Shown: in pieces, positions 49,967 through 59,560 of the stretch | How the letters are laid out: every line of letters begins with the position of its first letter | Numbering within the stretch: the first letter of the stretch is position 1 | DNA from: Muribaculaceae bacterium | GTDB taxonomy: Bacteria > Bacteroidota > Bacteroidia > Bacteroidales > Muribaculaceae | NCBI GenBank assembly: GCA_029060725.1 | Contig: JAIDTL010000104.1 | Coordinates: 16,830 to 80,829 of the forward strand | Reading direction: 5' to 3' | Length of the DNA stretch: 64,000 nt | Translations under genes and position numbers: made by a program | Notes under the pieces: model-generated | What the model was told of the DNA's origin: nothing | Databases searched by the model: none | What the model saw: only the letters and a program-made list of their open reading frames with translations

Positions 49967-52429
49967 ATGAATATATTCAAAAGACGCAAACAGGATCAGT
50001 CGACAGACGATGACATACTATTGAAGACTGATGATGGCAAGCACTCACCAAAGTTTCGTGCAGGCTTGATCATCAGATGGATGTGGATTGCTTTTCTCGC
50101 CTTGGGTGGATGCATTGCCATCTTCATGCTTCTCGTATATAATGGCGTAATCGGTTATATGCCACCCATTGAGGAGCTTGAAGATCCTCACGATAAGCTT
50201 GCAAGTGTAGTATATGCTTCCGACGGCACCACGGAGCTCGGACGATATTTCGCAGGAGCCGGCAATCGCGTCTATACAGACTACGATGCCCTCTCTCCCT
50301 ATGTCATCGATGCCCTTATTGCTACTGAAGACGTCCGATTCAAGTCTCATTCCGGTATTGACTTCATGGCTCTCGGACGCACAATGGTGAAGACAATCAT
50401 GATGGGCGATAAGTCAAGCGGTGGCGCTTCTACCATCACTCAGCAGCTTGCAAAGCAGCTGTATTCTCAACCAAGCTCAAACATCTTTAAGAGAGCCATG
50501 CAGAAGCCTATAGAATGGATGATTGCCCTGAAGCTTGAACGATTCTACACAAAGGACGAGATTCTCAACATGTATCTCAATCGCTTTGACTTCCTTAATA
50601 ATGCTGTCGGAATAAAGACTGCAGCCAATGTCTATTTCGGGAAAGAACCCGGCGATCTAAAATGTGAGGAAGCGGCTATGCTCGTCGGGATGCTTAAGAA
50701 TCCGAGCTATTTCAATCCCCTGCGCCATGCAGAACGCACCCTCAACCGCCGCAACGTGGTGCTCGAACAAATGGAAAAAGATGGAAAGATCACAAAAGAA
50801 GAATGCGACTCCCTCAAGCAGCTTCCTCTTGGTCTGGACTATCATAAGGTAGACCACAAAGTAGGTACAGCCCCTTATCTGCGCGAGGAAATTCGTCGGC
50901 TTATGACTGCCAAGAAACCTGAACGTCCCGATCGCTCTAAATATGGCAACAAGATGGCGTACGACATCGCCATGGGCAATTATAATACCGACTCCACTCA
51001 ATGGGAAGAAAATCCTCTCTACGGCTGGATTGAGAAAAATCCTAAGCCTGATGGCTCTTATTATAATCTTTACACCGATGGCTTAAAAATCTACTCCACT
51101 ATCGACCTCCGGATGCAAGAATATGCCGAAGAGGCTGTAAGAAAACACTTGGGTGAGACTTTGCAACCGGCTTTCTTCCAAGAAAAGAAAGGTCAAAAGA
51201 ATGGTCCGTACACCACCAACCAGGCAGAACTCTCTACCAAAGGCGTAGAACAACTAATCAAGAATGCCATTCGACAAAGCGAACGATACCGAGTCATGAA
51301 ACTTGCCGGTCATTCTCAAGAAGAGATCGATCAGGCTTTCAACACTCCTGTAGAGATGGAGGTATTTGCTTACGTGAAGGAAGATGGCAAGACAGTCCCC
51401 GGAAGCAAGACCGTGACCATGACTCCCCGAGACTCACTCCTTTATATGAAATCTATACTCCGCACCGGTGTCATGAGCATGGATCCTCATACCGGTAATG
51501 TCAAAGCATACGTCGGAGGTCCTGATTTCCAATGGTTCCAATATGATATGGTAAGCCGAGGCAAACGCCAGATTGGTTCTACTGCAAAGCCATTCCTTTA
51601 CACTTTGGCAATGGAGCAAGATTTTACACCTTGTTCTCGATTCCTCAACACTCAGCCTACATTTAATGGCTGGAGCCCGAGAAACAGTGGTGGTGGACAT
51701 GTAGGAGAAATGGTGACACTCCATTGGGCGCTTACCAACTCAAACAACTGGATTTCTGCACGCCTTGTCAACGAACTGAAGCCCATAAACCTTGCCAATA
51801 AAATGAGGGTATTTGGTCTTACAGGACATATAGAGGCCTACATGCCTCTTTGTCTTGGCACTGTCGACGTGCCGGTTCGCGATATGGTTGGGGCTTACAC
51901 TACCTTTGCCAACAAAGGTATCCGAACAGACCCTGTATTCGTCACGAGAATTGAAGATAATCAGGGCAACTTGATATATAATGCCACCCCGCATCGTACT
52001 GAGGTGACCAATGAGCAGTCTTACTGGAAAATACTCTCAATGCTTATGAGCGTAGTGGAAAGCGGTACGGGGGCAAGCCTACGTAGTCGCTACGGCATCT
52101 CTGCCCAGATGGGTGGCAAGACCGGTACTACCAACTCCAACTCCGACAGCTGGTTTATGGGCTTTACACCCGATCTCGTGACCGGCGTTTGGGTAGGAGG
52201 CGATGAACGCTATATCCATTTCAATACCATGGCGCTTGGTCAAGGTGCGAGAGCCGCTCTGCCCGTATATGGACTCTACATGCAAAAGGTATATGCCGAT
52301 AAGAGCCTCCCTTACAGTCAGGATGCTAAATTCGAGTTCCCGCCTTCATTCGACGCTTGCAATGGTGAGCATTGGGATAGTGGCGAAGTTGAAGTGCAAA
52401 CTGAAACTGTAGAAGGCATCTTCGACTAA
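49967..52429 (+). CDS. Class A penicillin-binding protein (PBP1A-like)
   Basis: Bifunctional glycan polymerase and transpeptidase of the inner membrane. One transmembrane helix (about 38-58) is followed by the glycosyltransferase domain: ATEDVRFKSHSGIDFMALGR with the catalytic Glu, then GGASTITQQLAKQLYS, and KLERFYTKDEILNMYLNRF. The transpeptidase domain has the S-x-x-K in GSTAKPFLYTLAM, SNN in LTNSNNWISA, and KTGTTN in GGKTGTTNSNSDSWFMGFTP. The ATG at 49967 is used in preference to a TTG two codons earlier. Length (820 aa) is normal. Confidence 0.95.
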   Translation: MNIFKRRKQDQSTDDDILLKTDDGKHSPKFRAGLIIRWMWIAFLALGGCIAIFMLLVYNGVIGYMPPIEELEDPHDKLASVVYASDGTTELGRYFAGAGNRVYTDYDALSPYVIDALIATEDVRFKSHSGIDFMALGRTMVKTIMMGDKSSGGASTITQQLAKQLYSQPSSNIFKRAMQKPIEWMIALKLERFYTKDEILNMYLNRFDFLNNAVGIKTAANVYFGKEPGDLKCEEAAMLVGMLKNPSYFNPLRHAERTLNRRNVVLEQMEKDGKITKEECDSLKQLPLGLDYHKVDHKVGTAPYLREEIRRLMTAKKPERPDRSKYGNKMAYDIAMGNYNTDSTQWEENPLYGWIEKNPKPDGSYYNLYTDGLKIYSTIDLRMQEYAEEAVRKHLGETLQPAFFQEKKGQKNGPYTTNQAELSTKGVEQLIKNAIRQSERYRVMKLAGHSQEEIDQAFNTPVEMEVFAYVKEDGKTVPGSKTVTMTPRDSLLYMKSILRTGVMSMDPHTGNVKAYVGGPDFQWFQYDMVSRGKRQIGSTAKPFLYTLAMEQDFTPCSRFLNTQPTFNGWSPRNSGGGHVGEMVTLHWALTNSNNWISARLVNELKPINLANKMRVFGLTGHIEAYMPLCLGTVDVPVRDMVGAYTTFANKGIRTDPVFVTRIEDNQGNLIYNATPHRTEVTNEQSYWKILSMLMSVVESGTGASLRSRYGISAQMGGKTGTTNSNSDSWFMGFTPDLVTGVWVGGDERYIHFNTMALGQGARAALPVYGLYMQKVYADKSLPYSQDAKFEFPPSFDACNGEHWDSGEVEVQTETVEGIFD

Positions 52430-52509
52430 ATTTCTCATTGCCACTGAAGGCAATGAGTGACTATCAACAAAAAAAACAAAACAACTAAATAACCCATAAA
52501 TTTACATCT

Positions 52510-54390
52510 ATGGCTAAAACACTAAAAGTAAGAGACCTGACTCTCCGCGACGGACAGCAATCCCTGTTCGCTACGCGCCTAAAGCAGGAAAACATCGACA
52601 AGCTCCTCCCCCTCTATCAAGACGCTAAGTTCTATATCATGGAAGTCTGGGGCGGCGCTGTGCCCGACTCTGTGATGCGTTATCTTGGTGAAAGTCCGTG
52701 GGATCGTCTTCGCACTTGCTCTGAATACATGAAGGGCATATCCCTTTTGAGTGCGCTCTCTCGTGGACGCAACCTCTTTGGATACGTACCATATCCTAAT
52801 AGTGTTCTTGAAGGGTTCTACAAAGAGGCTATCAAAAATGGCTTGAACGTAATGCGCATTTTCGATGCCCTCAACGACATCAACAATATCAAGGACTCGA
52901 TCAAAATGATCAATGATCTCGGTGGCATTGCTGATGCTGCCGTATGCTACACTGTCGACCCGAAAGAAGAGCCCAAGGAGCCGGAGAAGAAAGGTTTCTT
53001 CGCTCGCCTCTTCGGCGGCAAAGATGAGCCCCAAGCTCCCGAACTTATCTTCACAGACGATTATTTCGTGGAGAAAGCTAAAGAGATGGAGCGCATCGGT
53101 GCAAAGATGATCACTCTCAAGGATATGGCAGGACTTGTCAACCCCAGCCGTATCTTCAGTCTGATGCCAAAGTTGAAGCAGGCTCTTACAGTCCCTGTTG
53201 ACTTCCACACTCACTGCACTCCGGGCTATGGTCTTGCTTCTGTGCTTACCGGAATCATCAAGGGTGTAGATATCGTCGACACCAATATATGGTGGTTCGG
53301 AGGTGGCTCCGCAGCTCCTGCTATCGAACTGATTTGGATTTTCTGCCAGAAACTTGGCATCGAGCTCGAAGTCAACATGGATGCGGTGGCAAAGATCCGC
53401 AAGGGGCTTGTCGAAGCGCGCCAAAGTCTTGCAGCCTTCGACCTCAACAAAGACAAATGGCCTAAGGATTTCGACGAAGCATACGCAGCTATGCCTGCTG
53501 AAATAAATGCTGAGTTTGACCGTGCTATAGAAGCTGCTACAAACAATAAGGAAGAAGAACTCCTCGATGCATGCCACAAGATCGAGGCTTACTTCGGATT
53601 CCCCAAACCCAACGAGTTGGTAAAGAATGCAGAGGTGCCGGGAGGTATGTACTCAAATATGGTGGCAAACCTTCGTGCCCTCCATGCAGAAGACGTGCTT
53701 GATGAAGCTATGGCTCTTATCCCGAAGGTGCGTCGTGACGCTGGGCTTGTGCCTCTCGTGACTCCCACAAGCCAGATTGTTGGCAGTCAGGCAGTGGCTC
53801 TTGCACTCGACCGCCGCAAAGGAGCACCGGACTATACTAACAAGAATAATCAGTTTGTAGGCCTCGTGAAAGGGGAATATGGCAAGACTCCTGTAGAGAT
53901 TGATCCGGCTTTCCGCGAGCAGATTACAGGTAGTCCGGAAGAAAAACCGTATGATGTCACCCAATTTAAGCAGCCCGACAATCCTGTTCTTGAGGAATTC
54001 GGCGGAGTAAAACTCGCTCAGAATGATGAAGAGTATCTCCTTCTGGAGCTTCTTCCGGCTGTAGCCACCGGCTTCTTAAAAAACAAGCGTAAAGAAGAAT
54101 TTGAGGCTGCTAATGCTGCAGCTGCTGCATTGGCTGAGGCTGAAGCTCAGGCTAATTGTCCCTACGACCCTGTGACCGGCCCTACTCTCAAAGCTCCGAT
54201 GGGGGGCACTGTCATTGAGATCGACGTCAAGCCCGGCGATAAGGTGAAATTGCATCAGAAGGTACTCGTATATGAAGCCATGAAGATGGAAAACGACCTT
54301 GAGTCAGAAATGGAAGGCGTTGTAAAGCAGGTATTGGTGCAGAATGGCGATGTGATTGCCACCGACCAAGATCTTATCGAATTCGAATGA
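52510..54390 (+). CDS. Biotin-dependent carboxyltransferase (pyruvate/oxaloacetate carboxylase alpha/B subunit type)
   Basis: The carboxyltransferase barrel (1-about 300) has LRDGQQSLFATR with metal-binding D14, the catalytic-region FDALNDINNI, KDMAGLVNPSRIF and the metal-binding VDFHTHCTPGYG. A PYC-type conserved region follows (about 310-520). After an Ala/Glu linker the biotinyl domain has the biotin site EAMKMEN (lysine about 592). It moves CO2 from biotin to or from pyruvate. An insertion (about 155-180, KGFFARLFGGKDEP) sits in the barrel. The biotin carboxylase and membrane partners are not in the window. A terminator follows. Confidence 0.92.
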   Translation: MAKTLKVRDLTLRDGQQSLFATRLKQENIDKLLPLYQDAKFYIMEVWGGAVPDSVMRYLGESPWDRLRTCSEYMKGISLLSALSRGRNLFGYVPYPNSVLEGFYKEAIKNGLNVMRIFDALNDINNIKDSIKMINDLGGIADAAVCYTVDPKEEPKEPEKKGFFARLFGGKDEPQAPELIFTDDYFVEKAKEMERIGAKMITLKDMAGLVNPSRIFSLMPKLKQALTVPVDFHTHCTPGYGLASVLTGIIKGVDIVDTNIWWFGGGSAAPAIELIWIFCQKLGIELEVNMDAVAKIRKGLVEARQSLAAFDLNKDKWPKDFDEAYAAMPAEINAEFDRAIEAATNNKEEELLDACHKIEAYFGFPKPNELVKNAEVPGGMYSNMVANLRALHAEDVLDEAMALIPKVRRDAGLVPLVTPTSQIVGSQAVALALDRRKGAPDYTNKNNQFVGLVKGEYGKTPVEIDPAFREQITGSPEEKPYDVTQFKQPDNPVLEEFGGVKLAQNDEEYLLLELLPAVATGFLKNKRKEEFEAANAAAAALAEAEAQANCPYDPVTGPTLKAPMGGTVIEIDVKPGDKVKLHQKVLVYEAMKMENDLESEMEGVVKQVLVQNGDVIATDQDLIEFE

Positions 54391-54405
54391 TACATCCAAA
54401 CTACG

Positions 54406-54433
54406 GGACCTGAGATCTTTTTATCTCAGGTCC
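54406..54433 (+). terminator. Terminator after the carboxyltransferase gene
   Basis: GGACCTGAGAT-CTTTTT-ATCTCAGGTCC, an 11-bp perfect stem; no long T run follows. Confidence 0.75.
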
Positions 54434-54508
54434 GCTAAAACATTCCCTCTCCCCATTAACAGAGTTTCTTAATAATTTGTAGTTAGATTCTAAATTTTTT
54501 GACCATAC

Positions 54509-56203
54509 ATGGAATGGTTGATTGAACTGTTATCGCCTGGCAACTACTCCCTCGCTTCGGCGGTAATGCTTTATAGCTTTGTGATCTTCTCAGGCATATA
54601 TCTTGGAAAGATAAAGATATGTGGTGTGTCGCTTGGTGTCACTTTCGTGCTTTTTGTCGGTATTCTTTTAGGGCATTTCGGCTATATGGTGCATCATGAC
54701 ATACTCCACTTTCTTCGCGACTTCGGCCTGATTCTCTTCATCTTCTCAATTGGTATGCAAGTAGGTCCCGGCTTTTTCTCCTCTTTCAAGGAAGGTGGCG
54801 TAAGGATGAACATGCTTGCAGTGACTGGCGTCCTGCTTAATGCCGCAATAGCTGTAGCTATCTATTATATCCAAGGTGGTGCCAATGGCAGCACATCTCT
54901 TCCGGAAATGGTAGGCATCATGAGTGGCGCTGTCACTAACACCCCCGGTCTCGGTGCGGCACAACAGACCGTTCTGCAGATCAATGAGAATGCAAGCACT
55001 GTTTCTCAAGACATGGCAATGGGATATGCAGCCGCTTATCCTCTTGGAGTAGTAGGTATCATCCTCTCTCTCATCCTTATCAAGGTGATTTTCAAGATCG
55101 ACTTGAAAAAGGAAATCGAAGAAGTCGACAACGATACAAAGGATTCTCAGCTTGCTCCCCACGTAGTGACACTGAAGGTGACCAACGAATTGATGGCAGG
55201 CCTTGACATTCGCAAGATTCACACTATCATCAATGCCAACTTCGTCATCTCCCGAATCGAAAAACCGGATGGGACAGTAATGATTCCTACTTCTGACGAC
55301 AAACTCGAATTAGGCGATCTCGTCCTCCTCGTCTGCTCCGTTCAAGATGAAGAGACATTCAATCGCTTTATTGGTCCGATAGTTGAAAAGAAGTGGGAGA
55401 TGGTGCAGGGTCCTGTAGTATCCCAAAAGATTCTGGTCACAAAGACTGATTATAACGGTGTCAAGCTCGGTAGCCTTCGCCTGCGCATGGGCTATAAGCT
55501 TAATGTCACGCGTGTCACTCGTGCCGGAGTCGACCTTCTTGCCACTGCGAATCTGCGCCTCCAGATGGGCGACCGTCTCACCGTAGTCGGCAAGCCGGCA
55601 GATATTCAGCGTCTGGGCGACCGTCTGGGCAACTCTATGAAACGCCTTAACGAACCCAATCTCTTCACCATGTTTATAGGCATATTCCTTGGTATAATTG
55701 TTGGTAGCATCCCATTCTTCCTTCCGGGAATGTCTGTGCCAATGAAGTTGGGACTTGCCGGCGGACCTCTTGTGGTGGCAATTCTCATCAGTGCATACGG
55801 CACCAAGTTTCACCTTGTCACATACACCAACTCCTCTGCCAATATGCTCCTGCGCGAGATTGGCATTTGCCTCTTCTTAGCTTCTGTTGGCATAGCGGCA
55901 GGCAAAGACTTTGCAGCTACAGTCTTCAATGTAAGAGGTGCCATGTGGGTAGGATATGGCTTGATAATCACGCTTATCCCACTCCTTATCATCGGAATAA
56001 TAGCTCGTGGCAAATATAAGATGAATTATCTTGCCATCATAGGTATGCTTAGCGGAAACTACACAGATCCTCCTGCACTTGCATACGCCAATAAGGTAGC
56101 TAACAATGATGCTCCGGCAGTAGCTTATTCTACTGTCTACCCTCTGACGATGTTCATGCGCGTCATAGTAGCCCAGTTGCTCATTCTCTTCCTCGCCTCC
56201 TGA
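54509..56203 (+). CDS. Putative transporter of the AspT/YidE (AAE) family with TrkA-C domains
   Basis: A polytopic inner-membrane protein with two repeated membrane halves (about 1-200 and 380-564), each of roughly five helices. The halves share the family motif with TNTPGLGAAQ in the first and NYTDPPALAYANK in the second. Two RCK/TrkA-C domains lie between them (about 220-375: LDIRKIHTIINANFVISRIE, GDLVLLVCSVQDEETFNRFI; LGSLRLRMGYKLNVTRVTRA, MGDRLTVVGKPADI). Members exchange amino acids or other anions; the substrate here is not known. Confidence 0.92.
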   Translation: MEWLIELLSPGNYSLASAVMLYSFVIFSGIYLGKIKICGVSLGVTFVLFVGILLGHFGYMVHHDILHFLRDFGLILFIFSIGMQVGPGFFSSFKEGGVRMNMLAVTGVLLNAAIAVAIYYIQGGANGSTSLPEMVGIMSGAVTNTPGLGAAQQTVLQINENASTVSQDMAMGYAAAYPLGVVGIILSLILIKVIFKIDLKKEIEEVDNDTKDSQLAPHVVTLKVTNELMAGLDIRKIHTIINANFVISRIEKPDGTVMIPTSDDKLELGDLVLLVCSVQDEETFNRFIGPIVEKKWEMVQGPVVSQKILVTKTDYNGVKLGSLRLRMGYKLNVTRVTRAGVDLLATANLRLQMGDRLTVVGKPADIQRLGDRLGNSMKRLNEPNLFTMFIGIFLGIIVGSIPFFLPGMSVPMKLGLAGGPLVVAILISAYGTKFHLVTYTNSSANMLLREIGICLFLASVGIAAGKDFAATVFNVRGAMWVGYGLIITLIPLLIIGIIARGKYKMNYLAIIGMLSGNYTDPPALAYANKVANNDAPAVAYSTVYPLTMFMRVIVAQLLILFLAS

Positions 56204-56208
56204 CCCAC

Positions 56209-56365
56209 TCTGCGTACTCCGGCCGATGCGAAGCAGGCCGTTACCATTGCGAGCTTGCTAAAACCGAGTCGCGAAGCTATAATTGATAGTTAATCGTTGA
56301 AAAAACTCTGCCTCTTTGCGCCTCTGCGTGAGATTTTTAGCACTTGAGTAAGTTGAGTTAAACAA
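56209..56365. repeat. Partial copy of the second MITE-like family
   Basis: CGGCC-GA-TGC-GAA-GCA-GGCCG shows compensatory changes relative to CGGGC/GCCCG at 49117-49313. TGCCTCTTTGCGCCTCTGCG and TTGAGTAAGTTGAG follow, with ATCGTT repeats inserted. The left end is missing. Confidence 0.65.
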
Positions 56366-56370
56366 AAAAA

Positions 56371-56402
56371 TTTGGTCACGTCAGGATTTTTTTGTAATTT
56401 TG
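56371..56402 (+). promoter_or_regulatory. Promoter of rpmE2
   Basis: TTTG (56371-56374), 20 bp, TAATTTTG (56395-56402); a leader of about 65 nt precedes the ATG. Confidence 0.8.
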
Positions 56403-56472
56403 CACCGCCAATTCGATGGGATCGCGACCTGTCGAGACAAAAAGAACAAATAATTAACTGCAGAAAATTAAA

Positions 56473-56727
56473 ATGAAAAAAGACATTCATCCTTCCAACT
56501 ACCGCGAGGTGGCATTCAAAGACATGTCAAACGACGAAGTCTTCATCACTCGCTCCACTGTAGCTTCTCGTGAAACAATCGAAATCGACGGCAAGACTTA
56601 TCCTCTCGTTAAGCTCGAAATCACCAGCAGCTCTCACCCATTCTTCACCGGCAAGCAGAAACTCGTCGACACAGCTGGTCGTGTTGATAAATTCCGCAGC
56701 CGTTATGGCAACCGCAGCAAGAAGTAA
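56473..56727 (+). CDS. rpmE2: 50S ribosomal protein L31 type B
   Basis: 84 residues: [60 protein letters not shown] and [17 protein letters not shown]. It lacks the CxxC zinc pair of type A L31, so it is the zinc-independent type B. It is a single gene with its own promoter and terminator. Confidence 0.97.
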   Translation: MKKDIHPSNYREVAFKDMSNDEVFITRSTVASRETIEIDGKTYPLVKLEITSSSHPFFTGKQKLVDTAGRVDKFRSRYGNRSKK

Positions 56728-56755
56728 TCGGCGGAAGGTAACATCAAAGTTCTAT

Positions 56756-56793
56756 GCAAAGCCGCACCATGACGATGGTGTGGCTTTGCTTTA
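56756..56793 (+). terminator. Terminator after rpmE2
   Basis: GCAAAGCCGCACCAT-GACG-ATGGTGTGGCTTTGC (15-bp stem) then TTTAAT. Confidence 0.9.
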
Positions 56794-56799
56794 ATCCCC

Positions 56800-56940
56800 G
56801 CGTCTCAATCAACGTAATAAAGCATGCTCCGCATGCGCCCCCGCGCGTCAAGCAACGTAATAAAGCATGCTTCGCATGCGCCCCCACACGTCAAACAACG
56901 TAATAAAGCATGCTCCGCATGCGCCCCCACACGTCAAATA
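56800..56940. repeat. Three type A hairpin repeats
   Basis: Units about 45 bp apart; the middle one has TTC in place of TCC in the loop (GCATGC-TTC-GCATGC) with the stem kept. Confidence 0.88.
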
Positions 56941-56956
56941 TAGACAATTATTCATA

Positions 56957-58276
56957 ATGAAATCTGATATCAGACATACAATTGACTTAATTGAAAATGA
57001 AGTGGCAAAATGCATAAAAGCCGCTTACATCAAAAGTTTGTTAGTAGCCGTCAGCGGAGGTGCCGACAGCGTGGCATTACTTATGGCTTCCACCCGCGTA
57101 GCGACCCGAATCAATCTTCGCGTTGAAGCCGTCAACTGTAATTTCCATCTTCGTGGCGACGAAAGCGATCGCGACTCCAAATTTACCTCCGACCTTTGCG
57201 CATCCCTCGGTATCAGACTCCATTCAATCGACTATGATGTAGATGCCTACATAAAGGAGAATCCGGGGATAAGCATTGAAATGGCTTGTCGAGAACTAAG
57301 ATATGCTGATTTCTTTCGGATTATGAATGAAGAGGGTTTTGACCGCATTGCTGTCGCACACAACTCTGACGACGACATCGAGACTATGATGCTCAATATG
57401 CTCAGAGGGTGTGGCAGTAGAGGTTTAAAGGGAATGGATGTAGACAATGGAAAGGTGATTCGCCCTCTTCTTGGCATCAGCAGAAAAGAGATAGAAGAAT
57501 ACCTCGAAGCATTGAATGTAGGGTTCATTACCGACTCCAGCAATCTCACAAGCGAATACCGACGCAACTTTATCCGCCGTGAAGTGATTCCCCTCCTAGA
57601 GCTCCGGTGGCATTCTGCAAAAAAGTCATTGTCTAAGACAGTAAGAATAATCAAAGAGGAGGCAAATATCATTGCCAATTATTATAAGGAGCAGCTTCTT
57701 AGGCTTTCTCCTGATGATCATACCCTGCTTGTCTATTCCGAAGGAGTCACTGTAGGAGTGATATTGAGGTTTATTGAGCCTTATGGAGGAAATGCAGAAA
57801 TAGCGGAAGAAATCAAAGAGTCACTATCAAAAGATTTTAAGCAACGCAGATGGAAACTGTCTGAAAGATATGAAGCAAGTCTGGAAAGAGACCGTCTTAT
57901 GATAATAGACTCCGTTGAAATCTTCAGCGACTCTCCTACCTTCACATGGGAAAAGACCGACCTGAATGCAGTGTCTTTTGAGACAATCAAACAAAATCGG
58001 GATCACAACATTGTCTATCTTCCATCCGGAAGTGATGAATACATCCTTCGACCTCCTCATACCGGCGATAGGATTGCCCCTTTAGGAATGAAAGGCACAA
58101 GACTTGTGAGTGATATAGTCAGCGAAGCCAAACTTGACCGCAAATCCAAAACCCAAATCAGAGTCCTCGCCAGGAAATCAGACGGCAAAATCATCTGGGT
58201 CTCCGGCCTAAAACGCAGCCGACACGACCTGCTCCAACCCGACGCAAAATCCTGCTTCAAACTGGAAAAGAAATAA
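56957..58276 (+). CDS. tilS: tRNA(Ile)-lysidine synthase
   Basis: Converts C34 of tRNA-Ile(CAU) to lysidine. The PP-loop SGGADS (33-38) lies in LLVAVSGGADSVALLMAS. The N-terminal domain continues with VNCNFHLRGDESDRD, ELRYADFFR, VAHNSDDDIETMMLNMLRGC, and RPLLGISRKEIEEY. The C-terminal substrate-binding part (RIAPLGMKGTRLVSDIVSEA) is present. The start is the ATG at 56957; the frame continues upstream only by reading through hairpin repeats. Length 439 aa is normal. Confidence 0.95.
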   Translation: MKSDIRHTIDLIENEVAKCIKAAYIKSLLVAVSGGADSVALLMASTRVATRINLRVEAVNCNFHLRGDESDRDSKFTSDLCASLGIRLHSIDYDVDAYIKENPGISIEMACRELRYADFFRIMNEEGFDRIAVAHNSDDDIETMMLNMLRGCGSRGLKGMDVDNGKVIRPLLGISRKEIEEYLEALNVGFITDSSNLTSEYRRNFIRREVIPLLELRWHSAKKSLSKTVRIIKEEANIIANYYKEQLLRLSPDDHTLLVYSEGVTVGVILRFIEPYGGNAEIAEEIKESLSKDFKQRRWKLSERYEASLERDRLMIIDSVEIFSDSPTFTWEKTDLNAVSFETIKQNRDHNIVYLPSGSDEYILRPPHTGDRIAPLGMKGTRLVSDIVSEAKLDRKSKTQIRVLARKSDGKIIWVSGLKRSRHDLLQPDAKSCFKLEKK

Positions 58277-58277
58277 G

Positions 58278-58495
58278 TACAACGTAATAAAGCATGCTCC
58301 GCATGCGCCCCCGCGCGTCAATCAACGTAATAAAGCATGCTCCGCATGCGCCCACGCGCGTCAATCAACGTAATAAAGCATGCTCCGCATGCGCCCACGC
58401 GCGTCAATCAGAGTAGCGAGCACTCTCCGAGTGCGTCCCCGCGCGTCAATCAACGTAATAAAGCATGCTCCGCATGCGCCCCTCCAAGTCCAAGG
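58278..58495. repeat. Hairpin array A-A-A-B-A with 43-bp period
   Basis: Five units start about 58281, 58324, 58367, 58410 and 58453. Four are type A and one is type B, with near-identical CGCGCGTCAATC linkers. Afterwards CAATGCGGAGCGCAGCGAGC resembles the degraded remnants at 8946 and 26555, with ATCGTT repeats and AATTGAACAC (about 58591) resembling the right end of the 47354 element. Confidence 0.9.
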
Positions 58496-58698
58496 GTTAT
58501 ATGCAATGCGGAGCGCAGCGAGCGAGCCTCAGCGCACTTTGCTCCCAAGTGCCGACTTAATCGTTAATCGTTCATAGTTGATATATAGAATTGAACACTA
58601 CCAAGTAGAAATAACATGAACCAACACCATCCCAACAGTGTTTTCATTATATAATTCAGCATTTTGAATTATGAATTATGAATTAACACTAAATCGTT

Positions 58699-59442
58699 AT
58701 GAAAAAAATATTGATAATGGGAGCCTCTTCTGGCATCGGACTTGCAGTTGCCGAAGCGTTGGCATCAAGAGGTGTCAAGCTTGGTCTTGCAGCCCGACAT
58801 ACTACAGCATTGAGAGACCTTAAAGAAAAATATCCTGATTGCGTGGAATATGAATCCATTGATGTCAATCATAATGACGGACCCAAGAAAATGGAAGAAC
58901 TCATCGACAAGATGGGTGGCATGGACATCTATTTCCATGTGGCGGGTATCGGCTATTCGAATCCTACTCTTGATCCTCATAGAGAAGCAGAGATGATTGC
59001 AACCAATGCCGCCGGTTTTGCGCGTATGGTCAGCGCAGCCTACGGTTATTTCCGCGATAATTCTAAGAAGGGGCAGATAGTAGCCTTGACCAGTGTAGCC
59101 GGTACAAATGGTATTGGCGATATGGCAGCATACTCCGCTTCAAAGAAATGTGCCCAGACATATCTTGTGGCACTCGAGCAGCTCGCCGGAAAAGAGAAAG
59201 TAGACATCACCTTTACCGATATCCGACCCGGATGGATACGCACCCCCCTTCTTGATGATGATAAGAAGTATCCGATGGAGATGACTCTCGACTACGTAGT
59301 CCCGCAGATCATCCGCGCCATAGTAAAGCATCCACGAATAGAGTATATAGATGCCCGCTGGGGAGCCCTATGTGCAGCATGGAAAGCCATCCCCGACGCC
59401 ATCTGGACCAAGATGACCATCCCGGCCACCAAAATACATTAA
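58699..59442 (+). CDS. Short-chain dehydrogenase/reductase
   Basis: A 247-residue NAD(P)-dependent oxidoreductase. The Rossmann motif is GASSGIG (8-14); the catalytic set is S132, Y145 and K149 (YSASK), with NAAG (103-106) standing in for the NNAG position. PGWIRTPL follows, as in classical SDRs. The C-terminal extension (LCAAWKAIPDAIWTKMTI) may lie on a membrane or form a lid. The substrate is unknown. The upstream AT-rich ATTATGAATTATGAATTA string is like that near tig. Confidence 0.92.
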   Translation: MKKILIMGASSGIGLAVAEALASRGVKLGLAARHTTALRDLKEKYPDCVEYESIDVNHNDGPKKMEELIDKMGGMDIYFHVAGIGYSNPTLDPHREAEMIATNAAGFARMVSAAYGYFRDNSKKGQIVALTSVAGTNGIGDMAAYSASKKCAQTYLVALEQLAGKEKVDITFTDIRPGWIRTPLLDDDKKYPMEMTLDYVVPQIIRAIVKHPRIEYIDARWGALCAAWKAIPDAIWTKMTIPATKIH

Positions 59443-59463
59443 AGAAAAATATTTGCAAAAAAA

Positions 59464-59495
59464 TTTGCATGAATAAAAAAAAAAAATTATCTTTG
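59464..59495 (+). promoter_or_regulatory. Promoter of the NYN leader
   Basis: TTTG (59464-59467), 20 bp, TATCTTTG (59488-59495). The predicted start is near 59500, 60 nt before the ATG. Confidence 0.75.
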
Positions 59496-59499
59496 CACT

Positions 59500-59560
59500 T
59501 GATATCGCCCTTAGGTGGAAAATACTAAGGCCCGCCCACCAAAAGGTGGGCTTATTTTTT
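59500..59560 (+). promoter_or_regulatory. Leader with terminator-like hairpin abutting the NYN start codon
   Basis: CCTTAG (59509-59514)/CTAAGG (59525-59530) forms one hairpin. GCCCACC-AAAA-GGTGGGC (59534-59551) followed by TTATTTTTT forms a textbook terminator ending one base before the ATG. GGTGG (59514-59518) in the first hairpin can pair with CCACC (59536-59540) of the terminator, giving an alternative antiterminator fold. It could also be the 3' end of a 60-nt small RNA. Confidence 0.65.

Noticed and set aside
52579..53577. 332-aa frame opposite the carboxyltransferase
   Set aside because: Antisense to conserved carboxyltransferase motifs; no promoter or family match.
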